16,397 nt of DNA from a bacterium (lineage in GTDB: Bacteria > Actinomycetota > Acidimicrobiia > Acidimicrobiales > CATQHL01): positions 1 to 16,397 of the forward strand of contig JAPONU010000090.1 of assembly GCA_026713745.1 (NCBI GenBank), written 5' to 3'. Below are positions 6,558 to 13,887 of the stretch, piece after piece (position 1 is the stretch's first letter; each line of letters opens with the position of its first letter). The notes beneath the pieces were generated by a model, which saw only the letters and a list, made by a program, of their open reading frames with translations, did no database searches and was not told the origin of the DNA. The position numbers and the translations under genes are program-made.

Positions 6558-7864
6558 ACGTCCTCCAATGCGGGCTCGATGGGCAGCCAAGGCTCACCGG
6601 GGCTCAGGTCGAGTGCCGGGGACCGCAGCCGGGTGAGCGCCTCGCGATGATACGCGCGTGCGTCCGCGACGCTGCGAACAGGACCGGCAACGGTGCCGGA
6701 GGTGATCCGGCCGCCGCTCACCAGATCGGTCTGCAACCCCAGAGCGCCCGGCGGCACCGGTGCCCCCGGCGCCAGCAGCACTTCGGTGGTCGCGAAGCCG
6801 CAATCATCGACCATGCGGAAGGCGCGCTTGCGGCCCGGGCGCCAGGACTTCGCCAGGGATCGCTTGCGCACCGGTCGGCCATCGATCTCCACGAGCTTGT
6901 AGACGAGACCCGCGGTGGGCGCGCCGGCACCGGCCACCAGCTCTGTTCCCACGAGGTACCCGTCGGCGGGCACCGGAGCCAGCGCGGCGATGTCGTGCTC
7001 GTCGAGGTCGCCGGACAGGATGATGCGGGTGCGGTGGGCGCCGAGTTCATCGAGCTGGCGACGCACGGCCACCGCGGAGGACGCCAAGTCACCCGAGTCG
7101 ATGCGCAGCGCACCCATGGCGGGGCCGGCCGCCTCCACCGCACGCCGCACGCCCTCGGCGATGTCGTAGGTGTCCACCAGGTACGTGCTGCCGGCTCCCA
7201 GGAGTTCGGCCTGCGCGGCCATGGCGGCGCGCTCGTCGCCGTGAGCCAGTACGAACGCGTGCCCGATCGTGCCGCCGGTGGGCACGCCGAACCGGCGCCC
7301 GGCCTCGAGGTTGGAGGTGGCGTCGAAGCCGCACACGTACGCGGCGCGGGCCGCCGCCGGGGCGGCCTCCTCGTGGGTGCGACGGCTGCCGCCCTCCAGC
7401 AACATCCGGTCGCCCGCGGCGGCACGCATGCGTGCCGCCGCGGCGGCGATGGCGGAGTCATGGTTGAGGATCGACAGCACCAGGGTCTCCAGGACGACCG
7501 TCTCGACGAACGTGCCGGTCACGGTCAGGATCGGTGAGCCGGGAACGTAGAACTCGCCCTCGCGGTACCCGCAGATGTCACCGGAGAAGGAGAAGTCCGC
7601 GAGGCGCTCGAGGCCGGCCTCGGAGACGATCCGGCCCTGGCGCAGGAAGTCCAGCTCGGCGGTACCGAACCGGAAGTCACCCAGCGCTGCCAGCAGGCGG
7701 CCGGTTCCGGCGACGACGCCGTAACGACGACCCGGCGGCAGGCGGCGGCAGAAGACCTCGAAGGTGGCGGGCAGGTCGGCCACCCCCGAGCGCAGCGCAG
7801 CGTCGATCATCGTCAATTCGTACTGGTCGGTCAGCAGCGCCATCGAGGGGCTCGGTACGGTCAC
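6554..7864 (-). CDS. pncB: Nicotinate phosphoribosyltransferase
   Basis: This 436-residue enzyme makes nicotinate mononucleotide from nicotinate and PRPP with ATP hydrolysis. Family signatures in order are TDQYELTM (12-19), FEVFCRRLP (35-43), ILNHDSAIA (132-140), EGGSRRTH (157-164), GGTIGHAF (197-204) with H202 as the probable phosphorylated histidine, LVDTYD (229-234), RIDSGDL (254-260), SGDLDEHDI (284-292) and LVGTELV (304-310). The GTG start overlaps the stop of the M23 peptidase gene (GTGA, 7861-7864). An ATG at codon 8 is an alternative start; neither has a clear Shine-Dalgarno sequence. The gene's 3' end overlaps pncA. Codons 141-151 contain an unusual perfect palindrome (separate entry). 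Confidence 0.95.
   Translation of the reverse strand: MTVPSPSMALLTDQYELTMIDAALRSGVADLPATFEVFCRRLPPGRRYGVVAGTGRLLAALGDFRFGTAELDFLRQGRIVSEAGLERLADFSFSGDICGYREGEFYVPGSPILTVTGTFVETVVLETLVLSILNHDSAIAAAAARMRAAAGDRMLLEGGSRRTHEEAAPAAARAAYVCGFDATSNLEAGRRFGVPTGGTIGHAFVLAHGDERAAMAAQAELLGAGSTYLVDTYDIAEGVRRAVEAAGPAMGALRIDSGDLASSAVAVRRQLDELGAHRTRIILSGDLDEHDIAALAPVPADGYLVGTELVAGAGAPTAGLVYKLVEIDGRPVRKRSLAKSWRPGRKRAFRMVDDCGFATTEVLLAPGAPVPPGALGLQTDLVSGGRITSGTVAGPVRSVADARAYHREALTRLRSPALDLSPGEPWLPIEPALEDV
7414..7443. repeat. Perfect 30-bp palindrome inside pncB
   Basis: The sequence is exactly self-complementary about the A/T step at 7428/7429. The left half is CCGCGGCGGCACGCA and the right half is its reverse complement, with no loop. 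Symmetry breaks at 7413/7444. It encodes Ala-rich residues around AARMRAAA of PncB, so part of the symmetry comes from Ala and Arg codons. The centre is GCATGC. Confidence 0.9.
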
Positions 7865-9045
7865 GGGAGGTACCCCAGCGGATCCACGGCGACGCCGTTC
7901 AGGCGGATCTCGAAGTGCAGGTGCGGGCCGGTGGACAGGCCGGTCGAGCCGATGTTGCCAACCTGCGCGAGGCCGTCGACCAGGTCACCGGGGCGCACGG
8001 TGACCTGCGAGAGATGGGCGTACAGCGAGGAGACCCCGCTGCCGTGATTGATCACGACGGCGTTGCCGTAGCCGCCCCAGGGCCCGGCGGTGATGACCAC
8101 CCCGCCCTTCGAGGCATAGACCGGCTGCCCGTGCGTGGTGCCCAGGTCGATGCCGGCGTGCAGCCGGTAGCCGCCAAGGATCGGGTGGAGGCGGTTGCCG
8201 TAACCCGAACTCACCACCCCCGCTGTGGGCCACCCGAACCCCGTCGCCGCGACCTGCGCCCGCTCCTGCGCCAGCAGCCACTTTTGGAGTTCCTCCTCGT
8301 ACTTCTTCTCCTGGATGAAGCTCTCGAGTTCGGAGGCCTCCCGGTCCCACTCGGCGAACTCCCGCTCCAGCGCTCGGCGACGCTTGTCGAGTTCGGCCTT
8401 GATTGCGGCCTGCTCGGAGCGCCGTTCCTCCAACACCGCCAGGTCGCCCTGCAGGACCTCCTGCAGGCGCGCAACCTCGGCAACCGACGCCGCGGCCTCG
8501 TCCACCGCCGCGTCGTAGCGATCCTCGGCAAGGCGAATGTGCTCGATCAGGTCCCCGGCATGACCGTGCACGGCCTCGAGGAGCGCGAGCCTTCGCAGCC
8601 CATGGGTCAGATCCTCCGAAGCAAGGAGGGTGGCGGTTCGCGCGCTGCCCGCCTGCAGGTACACCTCGACGATGACCGACTCGGCGTCCTGACGCACATC
8701 CGCGATGTCCAGTTGGGCCCAGCCGATAGCGGCCTCGTTCTGGCGCTGGACGGCAATCTGCGCCCGCAGCTGCTGCTCGGCTCCCTCGACCTGGGCCACC
8801 TGCAGCGCCACCAGTTCCTCTGCTGCCTTGAGCGCCTTGAACACGTCCACATCCTCGGCGGCCAGGATGTCGATCCTGGCCTGCAGGGAGAGTTTCTCCT
8901 CCTCGACGCGCTCCAACTCCTCCCGAGCCTCGGCGATCGTCTCCTGCGCCATGCTCGGCGATGCGGCGGGCAGCGTTCCCAACAGGCAAACGAGGAAGAC
9001 GATCGACCACCACGCCATCCGACGATCCCGTCCTCGCCCTGACAT
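7861..9045 (-). CDS. Secreted M23 (LytM) peptidase with coiled-coil domain, EnvC/NlpD-like
   Basis: The 394-residue protein has a signal peptide (basic start, hydrophobic 11-27, likely cleavage after SPSMAQ at about 34). A long Glu/Ala/Arg-rich coiled coil follows (about 35-260), then a C-terminal M23 domain. Zinc ligands are visible as H296 and D300 in RLHAGID and H377 in HLHFE, with H344 in YAHL as the usual catalytic histidine; GYGNRLHP (281-288) precedes them. All key residues are present, so it is either an active peptidoglycan endopeptidase or, like EnvC, an amidase activator. The ATG at 9045 is chosen for GAGGTG at 9054-9049 and because the signal peptide then lies at the N-terminus; the longer frame to 9117 has no such support. 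It heads an operon with pncB and pncA, whose functional link to cell-wall cutting is not obvious. Confidence 0.92.
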   Translation of the reverse strand: MSGRGRDRRMAWWSIVFLVCLLGTLPAASPSMAQETIAEAREELERVEEEKLSLQARIDILAAEDVDVFKALKAAEELVALQVAQVEGAEQQLRAQIAVQRQNEAAIGWAQLDIADVRQDAESVIVEVYLQAGSARTATLLASEDLTHGLRRLALLEAVHGHAGDLIEHIRLAEDRYDAAVDEAAASVAEVARLQEVLQGDLAVLEERRSEQAAIKAELDKRRRALEREFAEWDREASELESFIQEKKYEEELQKWLLAQERAQVAATGFGWPTAGVVSSGYGNRLHPILGGYRLHAGIDLGTTHGQPVYASKGGVVITAGPWGGYGNAVVINHGSGVSSLYAHLSQVTVRPGDLVDGLAQVGNIGSTGLSTGPHLHFEIRLNGVAVDPLGYLP

Positions 9046-9048
9046 TTG

Positions 9049-9054
9049 CACCTC
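9049..9054 (-). promoter_or_regulatory. Ribosome binding site of the M23 peptidase gene
   Basis: GAGGTG on the minus strand lies three bases before the ATG at 9045, with GAGG five bases away. It decides between this start and the longer upstream frame. Confidence 0.65.
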
Positions 9055-9160
9055 GCGGCAGCGTAGCAAGCCAATCCTGGCTCCAACGCTCCCCCGGTGA
9101 CGCCCGCACCCTCGCACCGCGGCGGGTCGGCAACCGGACGGTCCCCCGGTGTCCCACTCC

Positions 9161-9166
9161 TATACT
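9161..9166 (+). promoter_or_regulatory. Candidate -10 element of the menaquinone operon
   Basis: TATACT is a near-consensus -10 hexamer in GC-rich DNA, in the divergent region between the M23 gene and menF. A GTG codon begins exactly six bases later (9173), where a leaderless start is expected. No convincing -35 hexamer is present 16-18 bases upstream. menF itself would then have about 135 bases of leader. The rest of 9046-9308 shows no other gene. Confidence 0.45.
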
Positions 9167-9172
9167 CCCAAC

Positions 9173-9277
9173 GTGCAGCACGATGTGGAGAACCTGACCC
9201 GAGCCCCGCGCGCGGCGACCCCGCGGCGACCCATCACGCCCGCACCGTCGATGAGCCCGCGGCCGCAGCGCGGCTGA
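9173..9277 (+). CDS. Possible leaderless 34-codon upstream ORF before menF
   Basis: A GTG placed six bases after TATACT opens a 34-codon frame ending in TGA at 9275-9277, 31 bases before the menF ATG. The peptide starts VQHDVENLTRAPRAA and is rich in Arg and Pro, with no signal peptide, membrane segment or known domain. Leaderless short upstream ORFs are common in actinobacteria. This one could couple ribosome traffic to menF, which lacks its own Shine-Dalgarno sequence. It has no Trp, Phe or Tyr run typical of attenuators. Its frame is +1 relative to menF, so it is not simply an N-terminal extension. Coding is not certain. Confidence 0.3.
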   Translation: MQHDVENLTRAPRAATPRRPITPAPSMSPRPQRG

Positions 9278-9308
9278 TTCTCTCGGGACTGCCACCGGGC
9301 CACTCCCG

Positions 9309-10736
9309 ATGAGCCTCGCGGCCGGGGAGGCCCCCGTCGATACACAAGGACGCGCCGCACCTCGCGATCTGCGGTGCCAGGAGTTGCCGGCCCCCCCGGG
9401 CGCGGATCCTCTCGCCGCCTTCGCCGCCGCTCCGCCGAGTCGCAGGCGCTTCTGTTGGATGCAGCCCGAACGGGGACTCGCGCTCGTCGGTATCGGAGCG
9501 GCTCTGCAGTGGCGCCCGGCGAGCCGCGAGCAGCGCTTCGGTACCGCAGCACACTTCGTCAGCGAGGCGGCACCACATCTCCGCGGGCTCGCCGAGCAGG
9601 TCGATCCCGGGCTCTCAGCGGCCCCGGCGGGTCCAATCCTGTGCGGCGGGTTCGCCTTCGACTCCGAGCCCGATGGCAACCCGTCACGCTGGGGAGGGTT
9701 CGGAGCCGGGTTGCTCGTGGTCCCGGAGTTACTGGGGATCGCCGCGGCGGGAAAGGTCCGCTGGCTCGTCACCGCACCGGCCAATCTGCTGGCAGAGGCG
9801 TCGCACCGGGCTGTCCAACTCCTGCGATCCGCCGCTGCGACGGTTCCGGCGCCGTATCCCCTGGTTCTACTCGGGCCAACCAGCGGCGCCGACGACGCCG
9901 GCTACCTCGCCACGATCGATGCCGCTCTGGACCAGATCCGGGCGGGTGCGTTCGGCAAGGTGGTGCCGGCCCGCCAGGTGACGGCCCGCTTCGCCGGCTC
10001 GCCGGGGGGCGCGGCCGCCCCCGAGTTGCTGCGCAGACTCGCCATCAGGTATCCGACCGCAACCACGTTCGCAATGAGTTGCGGGGATCAAACCCTCCTC
10101 GGAGCCACGCCGGAGTTGCTGATCCGGACCGGCAACGGCTTCGCCGAGGCCGACGCTCTGGCCGGGTCGTGCCCTCGCGGCGACGATCCCGCAGAGGACG
10201 CCGCGCTGGCGCGAGCGATGCTGGCCAGCCGCAAGGAGCGGCATGAGCATGACACCGTCGTCGAGCACCTGCGCGACGCCATGACCGGCGCAGGAGTGGT
10301 GCTGGATCCCTACCCGGCCGAACCGCACGTACGCGCCCTGCCCGCCATCCAGCACCTGTGCACACCCGTGCGAGGTCGGCTGCCGACTGCTCCCGGCGCC
10401 ATCTTGGAACTCGCCGGCGCTTTGCACCCGACTCCGGCAGTCGCAGGCCGGCCCGTGGCCCCCGCGCTGGAGTTCCTCCGCCGCCACGAGCCCGCCGGCC
10501 GCGGCTGGTTCGCCGGCCCGGTGGGTTGGACCGACCTGGCGGGCAACGGCGAGTTCTGCATGGCGCTCCGGTCGGGTCTGCTGGATCCCGAGAGCAACGA
10601 GATTTCGCTCTTCGCGGGCTCCGGCGTGGTGGAGGAATCCGATCCCACCGCAGAGTTGCGCGAGACCGCCTCCAAACTCGACGCGGTGCCGGCGGTCACC
10701 GACGACACACCCTTCGGGGGCATATTCCAGCAGTGA
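9309..10736 (+). CDS. menF: Isochorismate synthase (MenF)
   Basis: The 475-residue chorismate-utilising enzyme converts chorismate to isochorismate, the first step of menaquinone synthesis. The C-terminal half carries the family signatures: GAFGKVVPARQV (213-224) with K217 as the general base, LLGATPELLIR (263-273), ALAGSCPRGD (283-292), SRKERHEHDTVV (307-318), IQHLCTPVRG (347-356), LHPTPAVAG (372-380), GRGWFAGPVGW (397-407), GNGEFCMALRSG (412-423) with the Mg-binding glutamate, and the C-terminal ELRETASKLDA (449-459). The usual LAGT is LAGS here. An in-frame stop at 9252 limits the upstream extension, so ATG 9309 is the best start, although it has no clear Shine-Dalgarno sequence. Context with menD, menC and menB favours MenF over the siderophore enzyme EntC. 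Its stop overlaps the menD start. Confidence 0.93.
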   Translation: MSLAAGEAPVDTQGRAAPRDLRCQELPAPPGADPLAAFAAAPPSRRRFCWMQPERGLALVGIGAALQWRPASREQRFGTAAHFVSEAAPHLRGLAEQVDPGLSAAPAGPILCGGFAFDSEPDGNPSRWGGFGAGLLVVPELLGIAAAGKVRWLVTAPANLLAEASHRAVQLLRSAAATVPAPYPLVLLGPTSGADDAGYLATIDAALDQIRAGAFGKVVPARQVTARFAGSPGGAAAPELLRRLAIRYPTATTFAMSCGDQTLLGATPELLIRTGNGFAEADALAGSCPRGDDPAEDAALARAMLASRKERHEHDTVVEHLRDAMTGAGVVLDPYPAEPHVRALPAIQHLCTPVRGRLPTAPGAILELAGALHPTPAVAGRPVAPALEFLRRHEPAGRGWFAGPVGWTDLAGNGEFCMALRSGLLDPESNEISLFAGSGVVEESDPTAELRETASKLDAVPAVTDDTPFGGIFQQ

Positions 10737-12514
10737 CCGCATACGAGTACTTCGGAGCGTTCTTCGAGGAGTTGGCCGGCCGGGGCGTGCGCCACGTGGT
10801 CTGCTCGCCGGGTTCGCGTTCGGCGCCGCTGGTGCTGTCCGCTCACGCCGATCCGGGGCTCCGCTGCTGGGTGCAACTGGACGAGCGGGCGGGCGGCTTC
10901 TTCGCCCTCGGTCTCGCCAAGGCCCGGCGCGAGTGCGTCGGCTTGATCTGCACCTCCGGAAGTGCCGCCGCCAACTACCTCCCCGCGGTGACCGAGGCGT
11001 TCTACGACGGGGTTCCCCTGGTGGTGCTGACCGCCGACCGCCCGCCGGAACTCCGGGACCGCGGAGCGGGCCAGACGATCGACCAGATCGGCCTGTACGG
11101 CGCTCACGTGCGCTGGTCGACCGACTTGCCGGTACCCGGCGAGGCGGCTCTCGACCACGCGCGATTCGCAGCGCACCGAGCGGTCGCCACCGCCCTCGGC
11201 CCGCCCGGGGGGCCGGTCCACCTCAACGTCCCGCTGCGTGAGCCCCTCGAGCCCGCCGACGGGCAAACCGGCGGCCACAACGCCCGGAGGGAACCGCCGG
11301 CGTCGCCTCCCCTGCCGGTGGCTGACCCCGCCGAGGTGGAGCAACTGGCGCACCTCCTCCGGAGCCGGGAGCGGGGTCTGTTCGCGGTCGGCCCGTCGGA
11401 CCTCTGCGAAGCCGACGCCATCGCCTTGAAGCGCTTGGCGGCACTCGCCGGTTGGCCGGTAGTCGCCGACGCCGCCTCCGGCCTGCGCACCGGCAGCGAC
11501 GAGGGCGCCACGATCGTGGCTTCCGGCCAGCACCTGGCTCGCACCCCCCCGTTCTGGGATCTCCACAGTCCCGACGTGCTCGTACGAGCCGGCCATCCCA
11601 CGGCCTCCCGGGCGCTGCGGGAAGGCCTGGCGGCATGGGACTCGGAGATCTGGCTCGTGGACCCCTTGGACCGTTGGGAGGAGCCCACGACCGTGCCCGC
11701 CGGCCACTGGAGCAGCCCGATCGGGGCGCTGGCCCGAGGGGTGCTGGCCTCCTTCGGACCGGAGCCGCCGAACCCCGCACGGCCAGGTGCCCACGCCGGA
11801 CCCACACCGCCGGAAGGTCGGTCGGAGTCGGCCTGGGCTCGCTCGTGGCGCCTCGCCGACTCCACCGCGCAGCAGATGATCAGCGCGACGTTGCAGGAGG
11901 TGCAGCTTCTCGAAGCGGGCCTGGCCCGGGCACTCGGCGAGGAGCTGGAACCCGCCACCAGCCTCTACGCCTCCAACAGCATGCCTGTGCGAGACCTGGA
12001 TGCCTTCCTGGCGCCTCACCGGCAAGCCCCTCGCGTTGTGGCGCACCGCGGCACGAACGGCATCGACGGCGTCGTCTCGGCTGCGGCAGGGATGGCAGCC
12101 GCCGGCGGACCCGTGGTCCTGCTGGCGGGAGATCTGGCGCTGCTGCACGACCTGGGGGGGCTGCTCGGCGCCGCGCGGCTGGGGATCGACCTCGTCGTCG
12201 TCGTGCCGAACAACGACGGCGGAGGCATCTTCTCGTTCCTGCCGGTCGCCGAGGCGGTCCCGGGGGCCACCTTCGAACAGTTCTTCGGCACCCCCCACGG
12301 CACCGACTTGTCCGCGGTCGCGGCGGGCCTCGGTGTCGGGCATCACCGGGCCGACGATCACGCCACGCTGTGTGAGTCCTTGAGGACCTGCACCGCCGCC
12401 GGCGGCGTTCACATCATCGAGGTCCCCGTCGAGACCGAGGCCAACGTGGCCCAGCACCGTCTCCTCGAGCGGTCCGTTCGGGATGCCGTGGCCCGAGCCG
12501 CTCCGCCGACATGA
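10733..12514 (+). CDS. menD: SEPHCHC synthase (MenD)
   Basis: This 593-residue thiamine-diphosphate enzyme joins isochorismate with the succinic semialdehyde unit from 2-oxoglutarate to give SEPHCHC. The N-terminal PYR domain shows HVVCSPGSRSAPL (21-33) and the cofactor-activating glutamate E51 in QLDERAGGFFALGLAK. TSGSAAANYLPAVTEA follows. The PP domain carries GDLALLHDLGGLLG starting at 466 and ends with VVVPNNDGGGIFSFLP, placing the GDx(25)NN Mg/ThDP motif at 466-494. Length is close to the 556 residues of E. coli MenD, with a Pro/Gly-rich stretch near 355-375 as an extra. The start is GTG 10733, overlapping the menF stop as GTGA. The same frame stays open upstream to 10358, but that is inside menF and is not used. 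Confidence 0.96.
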   Translation: MTAYEYFGAFFEELAGRGVRHVVCSPGSRSAPLVLSAHADPGLRCWVQLDERAGGFFALGLAKARRECVGLICTSGSAAANYLPAVTEAFYDGVPLVVLTADRPPELRDRGAGQTIDQIGLYGAHVRWSTDLPVPGEAALDHARFAAHRAVATALGPPGGPVHLNVPLREPLEPADGQTGGHNARREPPASPPLPVADPAEVEQLAHLLRSRERGLFAVGPSDLCEADAIALKRLAALAGWPVVADAASGLRTGSDEGATIVASGQHLARTPPFWDLHSPDVLVRAGHPTASRALREGLAAWDSEIWLVDPLDRWEEPTTVPAGHWSSPIGALARGVLASFGPEPPNPARPGAHAGPTPPEGRSESAWARSWRLADSTAQQMISATLQEVQLLEAGLARALGEELEPATSLYASNSMPVRDLDAFLAPHRQAPRVVAHRGTNGIDGVVSAAAGMAAAGGPVVLLAGDLALLHDLGGLLGAARLGIDLVVVVPNNDGGGIFSFLPVAEAVPGATFEQFFGTPHGTDLSAVAAGLGVGHHRADDHATLCESLRTCTAAGGVHIIEVPVETEANVAQHRLLERSVRDAVARAAPPT

Positions 12515-12581
12515 CCCGGGCGGCGGGCGCGGGACCCCGCGGCTCACGGGCCCGATCCGCCCAGGTGTCCCGGGCGGAGGC

Positions 12582-13724
12582 ATGAACCGCTCCGCCTCCT
12601 CCGAGCCGGGTGCCGCATTTCCCGGCGGTACCGGACCGGGGGCGGCGATCTACAGCTACGTGCTGCAGTTGCGAGCGACCCTCTCGACGGGTCGCGGGCC
12701 GCTGAGGTACAGGCGCGGCCTGCTGGTGTGCCTGCGCAACCACGATGGGCTAACCGGATGGGGCGAGGCCGCTCCCCTGCCGGGCTGGCACGGCCCCGAC
12801 CTGGAGACCACCGGCGCGGCGCTGGCGAACTGGCTGCGAGCCGAAGTGCCGTTGGCGGAGCCGGACGCGCTGGCAACCCGCGCCGAGGCAACGCTTCGAG
12901 ACGTGCCGTGCGCCTGGGCGGCGATCGCCGGCGCGGCCGCCGATCTGGCGGCTCGCCACCGCGAGGTGCCCCTGGCCACCTACCTGGCCGGTCAGCTGTG
13001 CGAGACCGGAAGGCCGCCCCTTGGGCAGGTGCCCACCGCCGCGCTGATCGACGGCGAATCCCCCGAAGCCGTCGCCGCTGCCGCTGCGGCAGCCACTGCA
13101 GCGGGCTACCGAACGCTCAAGATGAAAGTCGGGAGCGGTCCCCTCGCCGACGACGTGGCCCGCGTCTCCGCCCTGCGCCACGCCGCTCCGTCAGCGGCGC
13201 TGCGCCTCGACGCCAACGGCGCCTGGGGTATCGACGCCCCAGACGCCGTTGGGGCTCTGGCCCCGTTCGGCCCGGAGCTGGTGGAGGAACCCTGCCGAGG
13301 TCTCGGGGAACTCCGGCGCCTCCAGGAACGCAGCGACATTCCCATCGCCTGCGACGAGAGCCTGCCCCCGCTGGCCGACCTCCACCGCCACCTCCCGCTC
13401 GGCGTGGCGGCCGCCGTCCTGAAACCCTCGGCCCTCGGCGGCCCGGTGGCCGTGCTCCGGGCTGCGGCCGCGCTGTCCGGGGCCGGCACCGGCGTGATCA
13501 TCGGCTCGTTCATGGAGAGCGCCGTGGGCTTGACAACCGCCGCTCACGTCGCTGCAGCGGCAGGAGGACCGGCCGCGGGGCTCGGCACCTCGACACTGCT
13601 GCGCAACGATGTGTGCGAGCCGCCCGCGGTGCACCACGGCGCGCTGTGGTTGCCGGCCGGACCAGGTCTCGGGCTGGCGCCGGTGACCGCCGGCGGAATC
13701 GCACTCCTGTGGACCATCGGCTAG
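12582..13724 (+). CDS. menC: o-Succinylbenzoate synthase (MenC, enolase superfamily)
   Basis: The 380-residue protein dehydrates SHCHC to o-succinylbenzoate. It has the complete muconate-lactonising subgroup active site: KMK (180-182) with the catalytic KxK lysines, metal ligands D210 in LRLDANGAW, the glutamate of VEEPC (234-238) and D258 in ACDES, and the second catalytic lysine K281 in VLKPSALGG. The N-terminal cap shows GWGEAAPLPGW (59-69). ATG 12582 is chosen because the first strand (AIYSYVLQL) needs a start upstream of residue 22; a GGAGG lies only one base before this ATG, which is too close to be a normal site. A start at 12483 inside menD is the alternative. OSBS and N-succinylamino acid racemase share this fold; the men context decides for menC. 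Confidence 0.92.
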   Translation: MNRSASSEPGAAFPGGTGPGAAIYSYVLQLRATLSTGRGPLRYRRGLLVCLRNHDGLTGWGEAAPLPGWHGPDLETTGAALANWLRAEVPLAEPDALATRAEATLRDVPCAWAAIAGAAADLAARHREVPLATYLAGQLCETGRPPLGQVPTAALIDGESPEAVAAAAAAATAAGYRTLKMKVGSGPLADDVARVSALRHAAPSAALRLDANGAWGIDAPDAVGALAPFGPELVEEPCRGLGELRRLQERSDIPIACDESLPPLADLHRHLPLGVAAAVLKPSALGGPVAVLRAAAALSGAGTGVIIGSFMESAVGLTTAAHVAAAAGGPAAGLGTSTLLRNDVCEPPAVHHGALWLPAGPGLGLAPVTAGGIALLWTIG

Positions 13725-13751
13725 CGGCTTCCCGAGCGGCGTTACCGCTAG
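13721..13751 (+). terminator. Hairpin at the menC stop codon
   Basis: CTAGCGG (13721-13727) and CCGCTAG (13745-13751) are perfect inverted repeats around a 17-base loop, and the first arm contains the menC stop codon. A second AGCGG at 13735-13739 can pair with the same right arm through a five-base loop, so two structures compete. There is no T tract. It may be a terminator, a processing site or an RNA switch between menC and menB. The remaining gap to 13887 holds only a weak TTGCCG (13766-13771)/CAATAC (13791-13796) promoter-like pair with a 19-base spacer. Confidence 0.3.
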
Positions 13752-13876
13752 GTGTGACGACCGGGTTGCCGCTGCACGGCGCCCAGCGGGCAATACCGTG
13801 TCAGCGGCTGCCGAGCCGACCCACCTGCGGCGGCCACACCGCAGCCCGGCCCCCGCCATCACATCACAGTCGCACC

Positions 13877-13882
13877 AGGAGG
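13877..13882 (+). promoter_or_regulatory. Ribosome binding site that fixes the menB start
   Basis: AGGAGG is five bases before GTG 13888. The longer frame from GTG 13798 has no such site and adds a low-complexity Pro/His-rich stretch, so the shorter start is preferred. Confidence 0.8.
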
Positions 13883-13887
13883 CCCCG

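Noticed and set aside
7534..9042. 502-codon plus-strand frame opposite the M23 gene
   Set aside because: It mirrors the coiled-coil and peptidase coding region, starts with an Arg-rich run and has no recognisable domain.
9060..9065. TACGCT as a -10 for the M23 gene
   Set aside because: Transcription from it would start inside the Shine-Dalgarno sequence at 9049-9054, leaving no usable ribosome binding site.
7985..9784. 599-codon minus-strand frame overlapping the M23 gene and menF
   Set aside because: It crosses two well-supported genes and the divergent promoter region in a different frame, with low-complexity Arg/Gly/Ala content.
10310..12583. 757-codon open frame on the minus strand across menF/menD
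   Set aside because: It is antisense to menF and menD, which have full catalytic motif sets. The translation is low-complexity Gly/Arg/Val-rich and typical of a GC-rich shadow frame.
13077..13093. Near-perfect hairpin GCTGCCGC-T-GCGGCAGC in menC
   Set aside because: It falls in a run of alanine codons, which readily generate such symmetry. It is short, unlike the pncB palindrome.
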